From Pollutimonas harenae (lineage in GTDB: Bacteria > Pseudomonadota > Gammaproteobacteria > Burkholderiales > Burkholderiaceae_B), in NCBI RefSeq assembly GCF_004153685.1, contig NZ_SDQD01000002.1:496001-560000 (forward strand): a stretch of 64,000 nucleotides of DNA, read 5' to 3'. This document shows positions 40,992-49,450 of the stretch, piece by piece. Made by a program: the position numbers and the translations under genes. The stretch's first letter is position 1, and each line of letters opens with the position of its first letter. The notes below the pieces were generated by a model, which made no database searches, was not told the DNA's origin, and worked only from the letters and a program-made list of their open reading frames with translations.

Positions 40992-42953
40992 TTGATCCCT
41001 GAATCATTTGTTCAGGAACTACTCGCCCGGGTTGATGTTGTTGACGTCGTCGGGCGATATGTACAGTTGCGCAAGGGTGGAGCCAATCTGCTTGGCTTGT
41101 GCCCCTTCCACAACGAAAAAAGCCCCTCATTTACAGTAAGCCCCACCAAGCAGTTTTATCACTGCTTTGGTTGCGGAGCTCATGGCAGCGCTGTGGGCTT
41201 CCTGATGGAGCATACGGGCGCCAGTTTTCCGGAAGCTGTCCGCTCACTGGCGTCAACCGTTGGCATGACGGTGCCCGAAGAGCCCCGCAGCCCCCGACAG
41301 CAGGCTGCCGATCGTCGCCGCAAAGAAGAGGTTAACCGTCACCAGCAAATACTGGATACGGCGCAGGCGCATTATCTGCGTGAACTCAAGGGTTCGCAGA
41401 GTGCCATCCGCTACCTCAAGCAGCGGGGCCTGTCCGGCGAAATAGCCGCGCGCTTTGGTCTGGGCTGGTCTGGCACCGACCGACGCGGGCTGGCTGCAGT
41501 TTTTCCCCAATACGAAGATACCTTGCTGGTTGAGTCCGGTCTGGTGATCGAAGCTGACGATGGTCGGCGCTACGACCGTTTTCGGGAACGCATCATGTTC
41601 CCGATACGGAATGCGCGCGGTAACTTGATTGGTTTTGGCGGGCGCATTATTGGCAAGGGTGAGCCCAAATATCTGAACTCTCCTGAGACCGGGCTTTTTT
41701 CCAAGGGGCATGAGCTCTATGGTATGTGGGAGGCCCGCGCCGGCATACGCAGCGAAGGCTATGTGCTGGTGGTCGAAGGCTATATGGATGTCGTGGGCCT
41801 GGCCCAGCATGGCCTGTCCAATGCTGTGGCCACGCTGGGCACGGCAACTACGCCCTTTCATATACAAAAATTGTTGCGCGCCAGCAACAAAATTATCTTC
41901 AGCTTTGACGGCGACAAGGCAGGGCGCAGGGCTGCCTGGCGTGCCCTGAATACTTGCCTGCCTTTGGTACGCGATGACGTGTCCATGCGCTTCTTGTTCC
42001 TGCCTGCTGAGCATGACCCGGACTCCTATATCAAGGAGTATGGCGCCGAGGCCTTCAAGGCTACCGCGGCCGAGGCGATGCCCCTGTCGCGCTTCATGCT
42101 CGATGAGTTGGCCTCGCGCCATGCCTTGAACGAAGCAGAGGGCCGTGCGGCGTGTGCGCACGAAGCCAAGCCTTTGCTGGCCTTGTTGCCCGAGGATACG
42201 ACCTTGCGTATACAAATCGAGCGTGAGTTTGCCAAGCTTGTCCAGCTGACGCCCGAAGAGCTCGATCAATTGATGGCTACAGTGCCTGTGCCGCAGGCCG
42301 CAGGCGCGGAGCCTGGCTTGCAGCCCGTAGAGCGCGTGGCAGGGCCCGGCCAACACGCAGGCCAGGACGAACCGCCTGGCTTCATGGATGTCCCCGTTTT
42401 TGATGACGAAGATTACAGCGCTTATGCTCCGGCCATCATGGTCAATGACACGGCTGTCCACAGCACACCGGCCGGTGGGCGCCCAGGCCATGGGCGTAAC
42501 GCTTCTGGCAAGGCCAGAAGCGTTACGCCCATGGCCAAGCGTTTGCTACGACTGTTGCTCGCACATCCGGAGCTTGTATCGGGGTTGGGTGACCAGCAGC
42601 TTGAAATTCTGGAGCATGGCCCCCATCTGGTATTGGTAAGAGAATTGATTGCCCTGGCGAACATGACAGGCGCGCGCCATGCCGGCGCTTTATTGCAGGC
42701 GGCTGAGCCCGGTTCCGATCTGGAAAGTGTGCTGGCCACCTTGACGCCCGAATTGCTCGACCAGGAAGATCTGCCCCATCCGCAAATAGAATGGAACGAT
42801 GCCTTGCAACGCATTGAGCTCGAAGCCATTAAAGCCGAACAGTCGGCATTGGTGGAAGCGGGGCTGCGGGACGATGCCTCCCGAAAAAGGTATCAGGAAT
42901 TGACGCGAAGAATTGCTCTGGTAAACAGTGTGACTTCGCATCAAATGCGTTAA
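40992..42953 (+). CDS. dnaG: DNA primase
   Basis: A 653-residue primase that makes Okazaki primers. The zinc-binding residues are Cys37, His40, Cys58 and Cys61. The RNA-polymerase domain with RFRERIMFPIRNARGNLIGFGGR and the TOPRIM motif VVEGYMDVVGL are intact, and the C-terminal helicase-binding domain follows. The start is TTG 40992, placing MIPESFVQELLARVD at the normal N-terminus; nothing resembling a Shine-Dalgarno precedes it. A long linker (about residues 435-515) contains a perfect 51-base hairpin (42486-42536) encoding residues 499-515. Confidence 0.95.
   Translation: MIPESFVQELLARVDVVDVVGRYVQLRKGGANLLGLCPFHNEKSPSFTVSPTKQFYHCFGCGAHGSAVGFLMEHTGASFPEAVRSLASTVGMTVPEEPRSPRQQAADRRRKEEVNRHQQILDTAQAHYLRELKGSQSAIRYLKQRGLSGEIAARFGLGWSGTDRRGLAAVFPQYEDTLLVESGLVIEADDGRRYDRFRERIMFPIRNARGNLIGFGGRIIGKGEPKYLNSPETGLFSKGHELYGMWEARAGIRSEGYVLVVEGYMDVVGLAQHGLSNAVATLGTATTPFHIQKLLRASNKIIFSFDGDKAGRRAAWRALNTCLPLVRDDVSMRFLFLPAEHDPDSYIKEYGAEAFKATAAEAMPLSRFMLDELASRHALNEAEGRAACAHEAKPLLALLPEDTTLRIQIEREFAKLVQLTPEELDQLMATVPVPQAAGAEPGLQPVERVAGPGQHAGQDEPPGFMDVPVFDDEDYSAYAPAIMVNDTAVHSTPAGGRPGHGRNASGKARSVTPMAKRLLRLLLAHPELVSGLGDQQLEILEHGPHLVLVRELIALANMTGARHAGALLQAAEPGSDLESVLATLTPELLDQEDLPHPQIEWNDALQRIELEAIKAEQSALVEAGLRDDASRKRYQELTRRIALVNSVTSHQMR
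42486..42536. repeat. Perfect 24-bp inverted repeat inside dnaG
   Basis: Bases 42486-42509 are the exact reverse complement of 42513-42536, with a 3-base loop AAG. The arms begin on a codon boundary, so the element is exactly 17 codons: eight for GHGRNASG, one Lys, eight for ARSVTPMA. A 12-base palindrome CACCGGCCGGTG lies just upstream (42466-42477). As RNA this would be a very stable hairpin within the dnaG message. Confidence 0.97.
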
Positions 42954-42986
42954 AATAGAGAGTTTTCGCAAAGACTTAAACATATT

Positions 42987-43008
42987 TTGCATGGCCACTG
43001 GCATGCAA
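42987..43008. other. Near-palindrome in the dnaG-rpoD gap
   Basis: TTGCATGGCCA and TGGCATGCAA pair with one bulged G around a single central C. It lies in the 244-base dnaG-rpoD gap, where E. coli has an RNA-processing site. The CCCCATTTT 11 bases later resembles a sigma-32 -10 box but has no matching -35. The function is unknown. Confidence 0.3.
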
Positions 43009-43197
43009 GCCGACTAGCCCCATTTTGCCCTGTAACGGTATATGAATAATACGTCAGGGATACTTCTTATCTGGGCGGTGTGTGCTGCATCAATGTTGTC
43101 GACGCAAGATGTTCATGCTTTGCGATGAGTACGTTCTGCCCTTGCAACACTCGTTGGCGTGTGTCCACCGGGTGCATTTGCGTTTACGGAAGCGACT

Positions 43198-45447
43198 ATG
43201 ACCCAAGTTACTGGTAAAACCCCCACTACTGCAGAAGATACTGTCAAGCAAACAAAGACTGTTGCGGCAACAAGCAAAACCGCTGCCAAGACAACAGTCA
43301 AGGTAGGGGCAAGCTCGAAGGCAGAAAAAAAACCTGCCGCCAAAACAGCGGCAGCGAGCAAGACGGCTGCCAAAAAGACGGCAAGCAAAACCGCTGCACG
43401 CAAGACGGCTGCTAAAACCGCAGCGCCGAAGCCGGCCGCCAAGGTGCCTAGTGGACGTCGTCCAGGAAGGCCGGCCAAGAACGCCAATAATGACTCGGCT
43501 GATTTCAACGATGACGATAACGGCGACGCAGAAGTCATTCCAGAACTCAAGCCTCTGCCCAAGCGTGGCGGCAAGCGCGGCAAGGCCGACAAAGACGTGC
43601 CTGCTCGCAATCAAATGACACCCGAAGAGCAGGAAGCCCGTCGCAACCGTCTTAAAGTGCTCATCAAGCTGGGCAAGGATCGTGGCTACCTGACCTACGG
43701 CGAGATCAACGATCATCTGCCCGATGACCTGGTTGATGCCGAAGCTATTGACGGCATCATCAGTACATTCAGCGACATGGGCATCTCGGTCTACGACCAG
43801 GCCCCCGACGCAGACGCCTTGCTCATGAGCGATAACGCGCCCGTGGCTTCCAGCGATGACGATGTCGAAGATGAGGCAGAAGCCGCACTGACCACGGTTG
43901 ACTCCGACTTCGGTCGCACCACTGATCCGGTCCGCATGTATATGCGTGAAATGGGTACGGTCGAACTGCTGACTCGTGAAGGCGAAATCGAAATCGCCAA
44001 GCGTATTGAAGACGGCCTCAAGCATATGGTCATGGCCATTGCTGCATGCCCAACTACAGTCAATGAAATTCTGCAGTACATCCAACGCGTTCGCGATGGT
44101 GCAGCCCAGATCGACGAAGTCGTCGACGGCCTGATCGACCAGGAAGGTGAAGAGTACGCAGGTGCCGGCGTATCGGTCGACAATGACGAAAACGAAGACG
44201 GTCCTGCGGGCGGCATGAGCAGCAAGCAGCTTGAGCACTTGCGCACCAAGTCGCTCAAGAAGTTCGAAAATATCAGCGTCTGGTTCGGTAAAATGCGCAC
44301 GGCCTTCGAGCGTGATGGTTACCAGGCCAAAGAGTACACCGAGGCGCAGGAAGCCATTCTGAACGAACTCATGGGGGTCCGTTTCACGGCCAAAATGGTC
44401 GAAAAACTGGCTGATACGCTGCGCGAGCAAGTTGCCGTGGTACGCAAACTTGAGCGCACCGTCCTGCATACTTGTGTTGATCGTGCAGGCATGCCGCGCG
44501 CTTATTTCATCAAGGTATTCCCGGGCAACGAAACCAATCTGGACTGGGTGCTTCAAGAGGTCGCTGCCGGACATCCTTATTCCGAAACGCTCGAGCGTCA
44601 TATTCCTGCCGTCCAAGAGATCCAGCAAAAGCTGATCGACCTGCAAACCAGTGTTGTCCTGCCGCTCAAAGATCTCAAAGACGTCAACAAGCGTATGGCA
44701 ACCGGCGAAGCCAAGGCTCGCAAGGCCAAGCGTGAAATGACCGAGGCCAACCTGCGTCTGGTGATTTCTATTGCCAAGAAGTACACCAATCGTGGCTTGC
44801 AGTTCCTGGATCTTATCCAGGAAGGCAATATTGGCCTGATGAAGGCGGTGGACAAGTTCGAATATCGTCGCGGCTACAAGTTTTCAACGTATGCCACCTG
44901 GTGGATTCGCCAGGCGATTACCCGTTCCATTGCTGATCAGGCTCGTACGATCCGTATTCCTGTGCACATGATTGAAACGATCAATAAAATGAATCGCATC
45001 AATCGTCAGATTCTTCAGGAAACCGGCGCTGAGCCTGATCCCGCTACGCTGGCTCAGAAGATGGATATGCCTGAGGACAAGGTCCGCAAGATCCTGAAGA
45101 TTGCCAAAGAGCCGATTTCCATGGAAACCCCCATCGGAGACGACGACGATTCGCACCTGGGTGATTTCATCGAAGACACCGGCACCTTGTCGCCGTCCGA
45201 ATGGGCTTTGCATGGCTCCATGCGCGATGTGGTCAAAGAGGTGCTGGATTCTCTCACGCCGCGTGAAGCCAAGGTCTTGCGCATGCGTTTTGGCATCGAA
45301 ATGAGCACCGACCAGACACTGGAAGAGGTGGGCAAGCAATTTGACGTCACGCGTGAGCGTATTCGTCAGATCGAGGCGAAAGCCTTGCGCAAGCTGCGGC
45401 ATCCCAGCCGTGCCGACAAGCTCAAGAGCTTCCTGGAAGGTCAATAA
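43198..45447 (+). CDS. rpoD: RNA polymerase primary sigma factor (sigma-70)
   Basis: A 749-residue housekeeping sigma factor. Region 1.1 is preceded by an unusual N-terminal extension of about 80 residues rich in Ala, Lys and Thr (repeats such as [19 protein letters not shown]), like histone H1-type tails. Region 1.2 has [11 protein letters not shown]. Region 2 has [26 protein letters not shown] and [12 protein letters not shown], region 3 IHMIETINK-like [12 protein letters not shown], and region 4 [30 protein letters not shown]. The ATG at 43198 is preferred over earlier in-frame GTG codons. Confidence 0.97.
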   Translation: MTQVTGKTPTTAEDTVKQTKTVAATSKTAAKTTVKVGASSKAEKKPAAKTAAASKTAAKKTASKTAARKTAAKTAAPKPAAKVPSGRRPGRPAKNANNDSADFNDDDNGDAEVIPELKPLPKRGGKRGKADKDVPARNQMTPEEQEARRNRLKVLIKLGKDRGYLTYGEINDHLPDDLVDAEAIDGIISTFSDMGISVYDQAPDADALLMSDNAPVASSDDDVEDEAEAALTTVDSDFGRTTDPVRMYMREMGTVELLTREGEIEIAKRIEDGLKHMVMAIAACPTTVNEILQYIQRVRDGAAQIDEVVDGLIDQEGEEYAGAGVSVDNDENEDGPAGGMSSKQLEHLRTKSLKKFENISVWFGKMRTAFERDGYQAKEYTEAQEAILNELMGVRFTAKMVEKLADTLREQVAVVRKLERTVLHTCVDRAGMPRAYFIKVFPGNETNLDWVLQEVAAGHPYSETLERHIPAVQEIQQKLIDLQTSVVLPLKDLKDVNKRMATGEAKARKAKREMTEANLRLVISIAKKYTNRGLQFLDLIQEGNIGLMKAVDKFEYRRGYKFSTYATWWIRQAITRSIADQARTIRIPVHMIETINKMNRINRQILQETGAEPDPATLAQKMDMPEDKVRKILKIAKEPISMETPIGDDDDSHLGDFIEDTGTLSPSEWALHGSMRDVVKEVLDSLTPREAKVLRMRFGIEMSTDQTLEEVGKQFDVTRERIRQIEAKALRKLRHPSRADKLKSFLEGQ

Positions 45448-45455
45448 GCACAAAC

Positions 45456-45482
45456 AGCCGGGTTTTTCCCGGCTTTTTTTTT
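45456..45482 (+). terminator. Terminator after rpoD
   Basis: AGCCGGG (45456-45462) pairs with CCCGGCT (45468-45474) around TTTTT, followed by eight T. It ends the macromolecular-synthesis operon just before the convergent dehydrogenase gene. Confidence 0.92.
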
Positions 45483-45496
45483 AGGCTGCCCAGCGC

Positions 45497-46660
45497 TTAC
45501 AGATACCCGGGCTGCTTGATTAAACAATCTGGCCCAAGCCCGGCAATATTGGGCACGCCGAGCATGGCCAGGTTGCGGTCTATCTCGAGAGACAGCAGTT
45601 CAGCAGCCCGGTCTACTCCTGCGCGTCCGCCTGTTGCCGCCGCGTAGGCAAATGGCCGCCCAACAAACACCATGCGGGCGCCCAGCGCCAGGCATTTGAT
45701 CACATCCGACCCGCGCCGTATTCCTCCGTCCATCATGATTGGAATCGATGGGCATCGGCTGACGACTTGAGGCAGGAGTTGTAGCGGTGACACCACGCTG
45801 TCTAGCTGACGTCCTCCGTGGTTGGACAGGATGACGCCATCCACACCATGATCCACAGCCTTCACCACATCCGTAGGATCCTGCAAACCCTTGATGATTA
45901 GATTGTGGCGCCACAGCTCGCGTATATGCCGGATGTGATGCCAGTTCAGTTTGCCTCGATCAGAGAAGTCGCGCTCCACCTTGCGTGAAATAATGGCCAC
46001 GCCACGCGTTGCATAATTATTCTCAAAGTGAGGGATCCCGTGCTTGAGCACCGTTGGCAGAAATGTATTTGCGAGCCAGCGAGGGTGCGAGATACCTTGC
46101 CATAGCAGTTGGGGCGTAAGCTTCAGGGGCGATGAGAAGCCATAGCGCAAATAGTTTTGCTTATTCGGATTGACGGGGGTATCGACCGTGATCACCAGTG
46201 TGCGAAATCCGGCATTGAGAATACGTTCTACCAGTGCTTCAAGCTTGTCTGTTTCTCCGGGAACATAAGCCTGGAACCAGGCTTGTGGGTTATGCCGGGC
46301 AATAAGCTCCATGGGAATGAGGGAAGAGGAGCTGACGATCATGGGGATGTTGTGATTGGCGGCTGCCTGAGCCAGAACGATATCGCCCCGATAGGTATAC
46401 AGCGCACTCAAGCCCATGGGGGCAATGCCGAAAGGCTGGCTGTATTGGTGATCAAATAAAAGGCTGTCGGTGTGGCGTGCCGACACGTCTATCAGTGATC
46501 TCTGAACAAAAGCGTAGCGGCGGAATGCATCAACATTGTTTTTATACGATATGCCGTCTTCAGCGGTGGCGCGGATGTAGCCGTATAGCGGGCGCGGTAG
46601 GGTACGCCGGGCCTGCCGTTCGAAATCTTCCAGGCACAGGCAATCAAGCAGCCTGCTCAT
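45497..46660 (-). CDS. FMN-dependent alpha-hydroxyacid dehydrogenase (LldD-like)
   Basis: A 387-residue member of the L-lactate dehydrogenase/glycolate oxidase family, which oxidises 2-hydroxyacids with FMN. It has PFGIAPMGLSALYTYRGD, VITVDTPVNPNKQNYLRYG, the IIKGLQDPTDVVKAVDHG lysine block and the catalytic SNHGGRQLD, then MMDGGIRRGSDVIKCLALGARMVFVGRP. The ATG at 46660 begins MSRLLDCLCLEDFERQA, the usual family N-terminus; a TTG at 46699 would add 13 residues. A short leader frame overlaps this ATG. Substrate (lactate, mandelate or other) is not fixed. Confidence 0.88.
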   Translation of the reverse strand: MSRLLDCLCLEDFERQARRTLPRPLYGYIRATAEDGISYKNNVDAFRRYAFVQRSLIDVSARHTDSLLFDHQYSQPFGIAPMGLSALYTYRGDIVLAQAAANHNIPMIVSSSSLIPMELIARHNPQAWFQAYVPGETDKLEALVERILNAGFRTLVITVDTPVNPNKQNYLRYGFSSPLKLTPQLLWQGISHPRWLANTFLPTVLKHGIPHFENNYATRGVAIISRKVERDFSDRGKLNWHHIRHIRELWRHNLIIKGLQDPTDVVKAVDHGVDGVILSNHGGRQLDSVVSPLQLLPQVVSRCPSIPIMMDGGIRRGSDVIKCLALGARMVFVGRPFAYAAATGGRAGVDRAAELLSLEIDRNLAMLGVPNIAGLGPDCLIKQPGYL

Positions 46661-46719
46661 GAGTTCTGCCTGGCAGGCTGGAGCCCGAACGATGTGCAAT
46701 CTTTGCCTGGTTGTTTCAT
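46657..46719 (-). CDS. Twenty-codon leader frame of the hydroxyacid dehydrogenase
   Basis: An ATG at 46719 lies 4 bases after a consensus ribosome site GGAGGT (complement of 46724-46729). It encodes MKQPGKDCTSFGLQPARQNS and ends in a TGA that overlaps the dehydrogenase ATG (ATGA). The dehydrogenase itself has no good ribosome site, so this frame may deliver ribosomes to it. Translation is inferred, and I recognise no similarity for the peptide. Confidence 0.45.
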   Translation of the reverse strand: MKQPGKDCTSFGLQPARQNS

Positions 46720-46861
46720 ATCGACCTCCAAAGCCTGATTTTCCCGGATTATAGCGATGGACCTCAGGTATGAGACTAGCGCCAGCCGTCTTATGGATTA
46801 TTATTCAAGACTGACATATTTGCCGCTCAATGGCGGCAGCACAACCATAACGAGACATACC

Positions 46862-47626
46862 ATGACTCTTTCAATCGATCTGAACTGCGATATGGGCGAA
46901 AGCTTTGGTGCATGGAAAATGGGTCTGGATAATGAAATCCTGCCTTACGTCACTTCAGCCAATATAGCTTGCGGCTACCATGCGGGCGACCCCGCCGTCA
47001 TGCGGCAGACTGTAGCAGCGGCCATCAAGCATGGTGTGGCCCTCGGGGCGCACCCAGGCTTGCCAGACCTGGTGGGGTTTGGTCGCCGCACTATGGATAT
47101 CAGTCCTGAAAATGCCTATGATATGGTGGTTGTGCAGATAGGTGCCTTGGCAGCAGTGGCTGCCAGTCAGGGCGGCCGTTTGCATCATGTCAAAGCGCAT
47201 GGTGCCCTGTACAACATGGCAGCAAAAAACCGCCCGCTTGCATTGGCTATTGCACAGGCTGTGTACGATGTGAATGCATCGCTGGTTTTATATGCTTTGG
47301 CCGCCAGCGAGCTGGTGCAGGCAGGAAACGATGTTGGCCTGACCGTTGCCCAAGAGGTTTTTGCCGACCGAACCTACCAACAGGATGGTTCGCTGACATC
47401 GCGCAAGCAGCCTGATGCCATGATCGAAGATCCCCAGCAGTCCATACAACAGGTTCTGCGCATGGTTCTCGATGGCAGGGTAGTAACCCAGCAATCCCAC
47501 GAAATACCGGTTCAGGCAGACACATTGTGTATCCACGGTGATCAGCCAGGTGCCGCTATGTTTGCGCAGGCCATACGCAAGGCGCTGCAAGAAAAAGGCA
47601 TTGTCGTTCGTGCGATGGGTGGGTAG
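46862..47626 (+). CDS. pxpA: 5-oxoprolinase subunit A (LamB/YcsF family)
   Basis: A 254-residue protein with the family start MTLSIDLNCDMGESFGAWKMG, the HPGLPDLVGFGRR block and the C-terminal CIHGDQPGA motif. PxpA acts with PxpB and PxpC to hydrolyse 5-oxoproline with ATP. pxpBC (kipI/kipA) genes are not adjacent, so partners must be elsewhere or the function differs. The ATG at 46862 is chosen for the conserved N-terminus; the open frame upstream adds 35 unlike residues. benE runs convergent 4 bases away. Confidence 0.85.
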   Translation: MTLSIDLNCDMGESFGAWKMGLDNEILPYVTSANIACGYHAGDPAVMRQTVAAAIKHGVALGAHPGLPDLVGFGRRTMDISPENAYDMVVVQIGALAAVAASQGGRLHHVKAHGALYNMAAKNRPLALAIAQAVYDVNASLVLYALAASELVQAGNDVGLTVAQEVFADRTYQQDGSLTSRKQPDAMIEDPQQSIQQVLRMVLDGRVVTQQSHEIPVQADTLCIHGDQPGAAMFAQAIRKALQEKGIVVRAMGG

Positions 47627-47630
47627 GGCC

Positions 47631-48788
47631 TCAGGCCCGGCGTTCTGTAAACGCATGCACAGCCAGGCCAAATACCAAACCCCAGAAGGCACTACCTATA
47701 CCCATGAAGCTCAGGCCAGATGCAGTGCATATGAAGGTCACGATAGCCGCTTCGCGGCCTTGCTCGTCCTGTAGTGCACCGGCCAGGCTGTTGGCGATAG
47801 TGCCCAGCAGGGCAAGACCTGCGATGGCTGCAACCAGTTCACCAGGAAACGCGCTGAACAGGCTGACAACCGTGGCGCCAAAAATTCCTGTGACTACATA
47901 AAATATACCGGCCCATACGGCTGCACCATAACGCTTGTCGGGATCGGGGTCAGCATCCGGGCTCATGCATATAGCAGCCGTAATGGCAGCCAGATTGAAC
48001 GAAAATCCACCAAATGGCCCCAGCAACAGGCCTATGCCACCGGTCCAGCTGATCAGGGGTGAAGCGGGCGTGTTGTAGCCATTGGCTCGTAACACGGCCA
48101 GCCCGGGAACATTTTGCGAAGTCATGGTGACGATGAACAAGGGGATGCCCACGCCGATCATGGCTGACAGCGAAAACTCGGGCATCATGAACAAGGGCCG
48201 TGCAGGCGCCCAACTCAAGGCCTCCAGGTGCAACAGGCCCAGGGTGCCAGCGCTCATAACTCCTACAGCCAGTGCGAGCGGTACGGTATAGCGTGGCAGC
48301 CATATACGGGCAAGAACGAATGTCAGGAACATAAGCCCGACCATCAGCCACTGAGTCTGCATGGCGATGAACAAATCCATACCAAAGCGGATCAATATCC
48401 CTGCGAGCATGGCGGCAGCGATATGTCTGGGCATATGCTGCATGAGCTTTTGAAACCAGCCTGTCACACCGCCCAAGGTGATCAGCAAGGACGAAAACAG
48501 AAATACACCTATGGCCTGATTCATGCTCAGGCCTTGCAGGCTGGTAACCAGCAGGGCTGCGCCAGGTGTGGACCAAGCTGTCAGCACAGGGCTGCGATAG
48601 CGCAATGACAGGCCTATGCAGCTTGTACCCATGCCTATGCCCAGCGCCCACATCCATGAGCTGAGTTCGGCAGATGTGGCACCCGCCGCCTGAGCTGCCT
48701 GAAAGATAATGGCTACCGAACTGGTGTAGCCGACAAGAACGGCAATAAAGCCGGCGGAAATATGCGAAATTCTGAACCAGTTGCTCAC
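47631..48788 (-). CDS. BenE-family benzoate/proton symporter-like permease
   Basis: A 385-residue polytopic membrane protein with about 11-12 hydrophobic helices. It matches BenE in its start (FRISHISAGFIAVLVGYTSSVAIIFQAA), the GLSLRYRSPVLTAWSTPGAALL block and the conserved FGGFSFNLAAITAAICMSPDADPDP segment. The start is GTG with AGGA 8 bases upstream. No aromatic-degradation genes are nearby, so benzoate as the substrate is only the family default. Confidence 0.83.
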   Translation of the reverse strand: MSNWFRISHISAGFIAVLVGYTSSVAIIFQAAQAAGATSAELSSWMWALGIGMGTSCIGLSLRYRSPVLTAWSTPGAALLVTSLQGLSMNQAIGVFLFSSLLITLGGVTGWFQKLMQHMPRHIAAAMLAGILIRFGMDLFIAMQTQWLMVGLMFLTFVLARIWLPRYTVPLALAVGVMSAGTLGLLHLEALSWAPARPLFMMPEFSLSAMIGVGIPLFIVTMTSQNVPGLAVLRANGYNTPASPLISWTGGIGLLLGPFGGFSFNLAAITAAICMSPDADPDPDKRYGAAVWAGIFYVVTGIFGATVVSLFSAFPGELVAAIAGLALLGTIANSLAGALQDEQGREAAIVTFICTASGLSFMGIGSAFWGLVFGLAVHAFTERRA

Positions 48789-48890
48789 GGATATCCTGAC
48801 TGTTTTCGTATTATTGTTTGTGCAAGAAAGCAGTTAGTGTACTGATTTCCTGCTAAGCTTATTTACCGGGCTTTTGAGGCGAACCATGTC

Positions 48891-49346
48891 ATGATGGCGG
48901 ATATTTGGCAAACCATTGCAGGTGAGTTTTCCGACATTGCCGATATACACGAAGCAACCGTCGTTGCAGTACGCTTGTTTATGGCGACTATTCTAGGTGC
49001 CGTGATCGGCTTTGAACGCGAGTTGCGCGGCAAGGACGCCGGATTGCGCACCCATATGCTGGTATCGCTGGGTGCCGCCATATTCGTATTGGTCCCGGTT
49101 ACTGCGGGGATGGACGCGCCGGAAGTCAGCCGTGTCATGCAAGGCATTATTTCAGGCATCGGCTTTCTGGGTGCTGGAGCCATACTCAAGCAGGGGCACG
49201 ACGTTAAAGGTTTGACCACTGCCGCAAGTATCTGGGTTGCTGCTGCGGTGGGTGTCGCTGCAGGTTACGGAAGAGAAGCGACTGCCGTGGCAAGCACACT
49301 GATTGCACTATTCGTTCTGGCTGTGGTCGCACGACTCGAAAAGTAA
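48891..49346 (+). CDS. MgtC/SapB-family membrane protein
   Basis: A 151-residue protein with four or five hydrophobic helices, equal to the conserved N-terminal MgtC domain: AVIGFERELRGKDAGLRTHMLVSLGA, then QGIISGIGFLGAGAILK and TTAASIWVAAAVGVAAGYG. MgtC proteins act in Mg2+-limited growth and inhibit the F-ATPase in pathogens; many short homologues are uncharacterised. ATG 48891 or 48894 may be the start. It is divergent from the BenE gene with a 102-base AT-rich gap. Confidence 0.85.
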   Translation: MMADIWQTIAGEFSDIADIHEATVVAVRLFMATILGAVIGFERELRGKDAGLRTHMLVSLGAAIFVLVPVTAGMDAPEVSRVMQGIISGIGFLGAGAILKQGHDVKGLTTAASIWVAAAVGVAAGYGREATAVASTLIALFVLAVVARLEK

Positions 49347-49450
49347 AAATATCATATGCCGGCGAATTTACTGTCAGAGTTTGCTGCGATGCACCAATCG
49401 GTGGATAATCGCTATTCTCGGCATTCAGCCAGTCTTAAATCAAAATACTC

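Noticed and set aside
41253-42491. 412-codon open frame antisense to dnaG
   Set aside because: It lies wholly within dnaG on the other strand, has no recognisable domains, and GC-rich codon use readily keeps the opposite frame open.
42954-43197. Sigma-32 promoter before rpoD
   Set aside because: CCCCATTTT resembles a -10 box, but no CTTGAA-like -35 element lies at the needed distance.
43090-44646. 518-codon open frame antisense to rpoD
   Set aside because: It mirrors the Ala/Lys-rich rpoD N-terminus and conserved regions; no domain or ribosome site supports it.
46657-46719. Leader frame as a frameshifted N-terminus of the hydroxyacid dehydrogenase
   Set aside because: The dehydrogenase already has a normal family N-terminus from ATG 46660, so nothing is missing.
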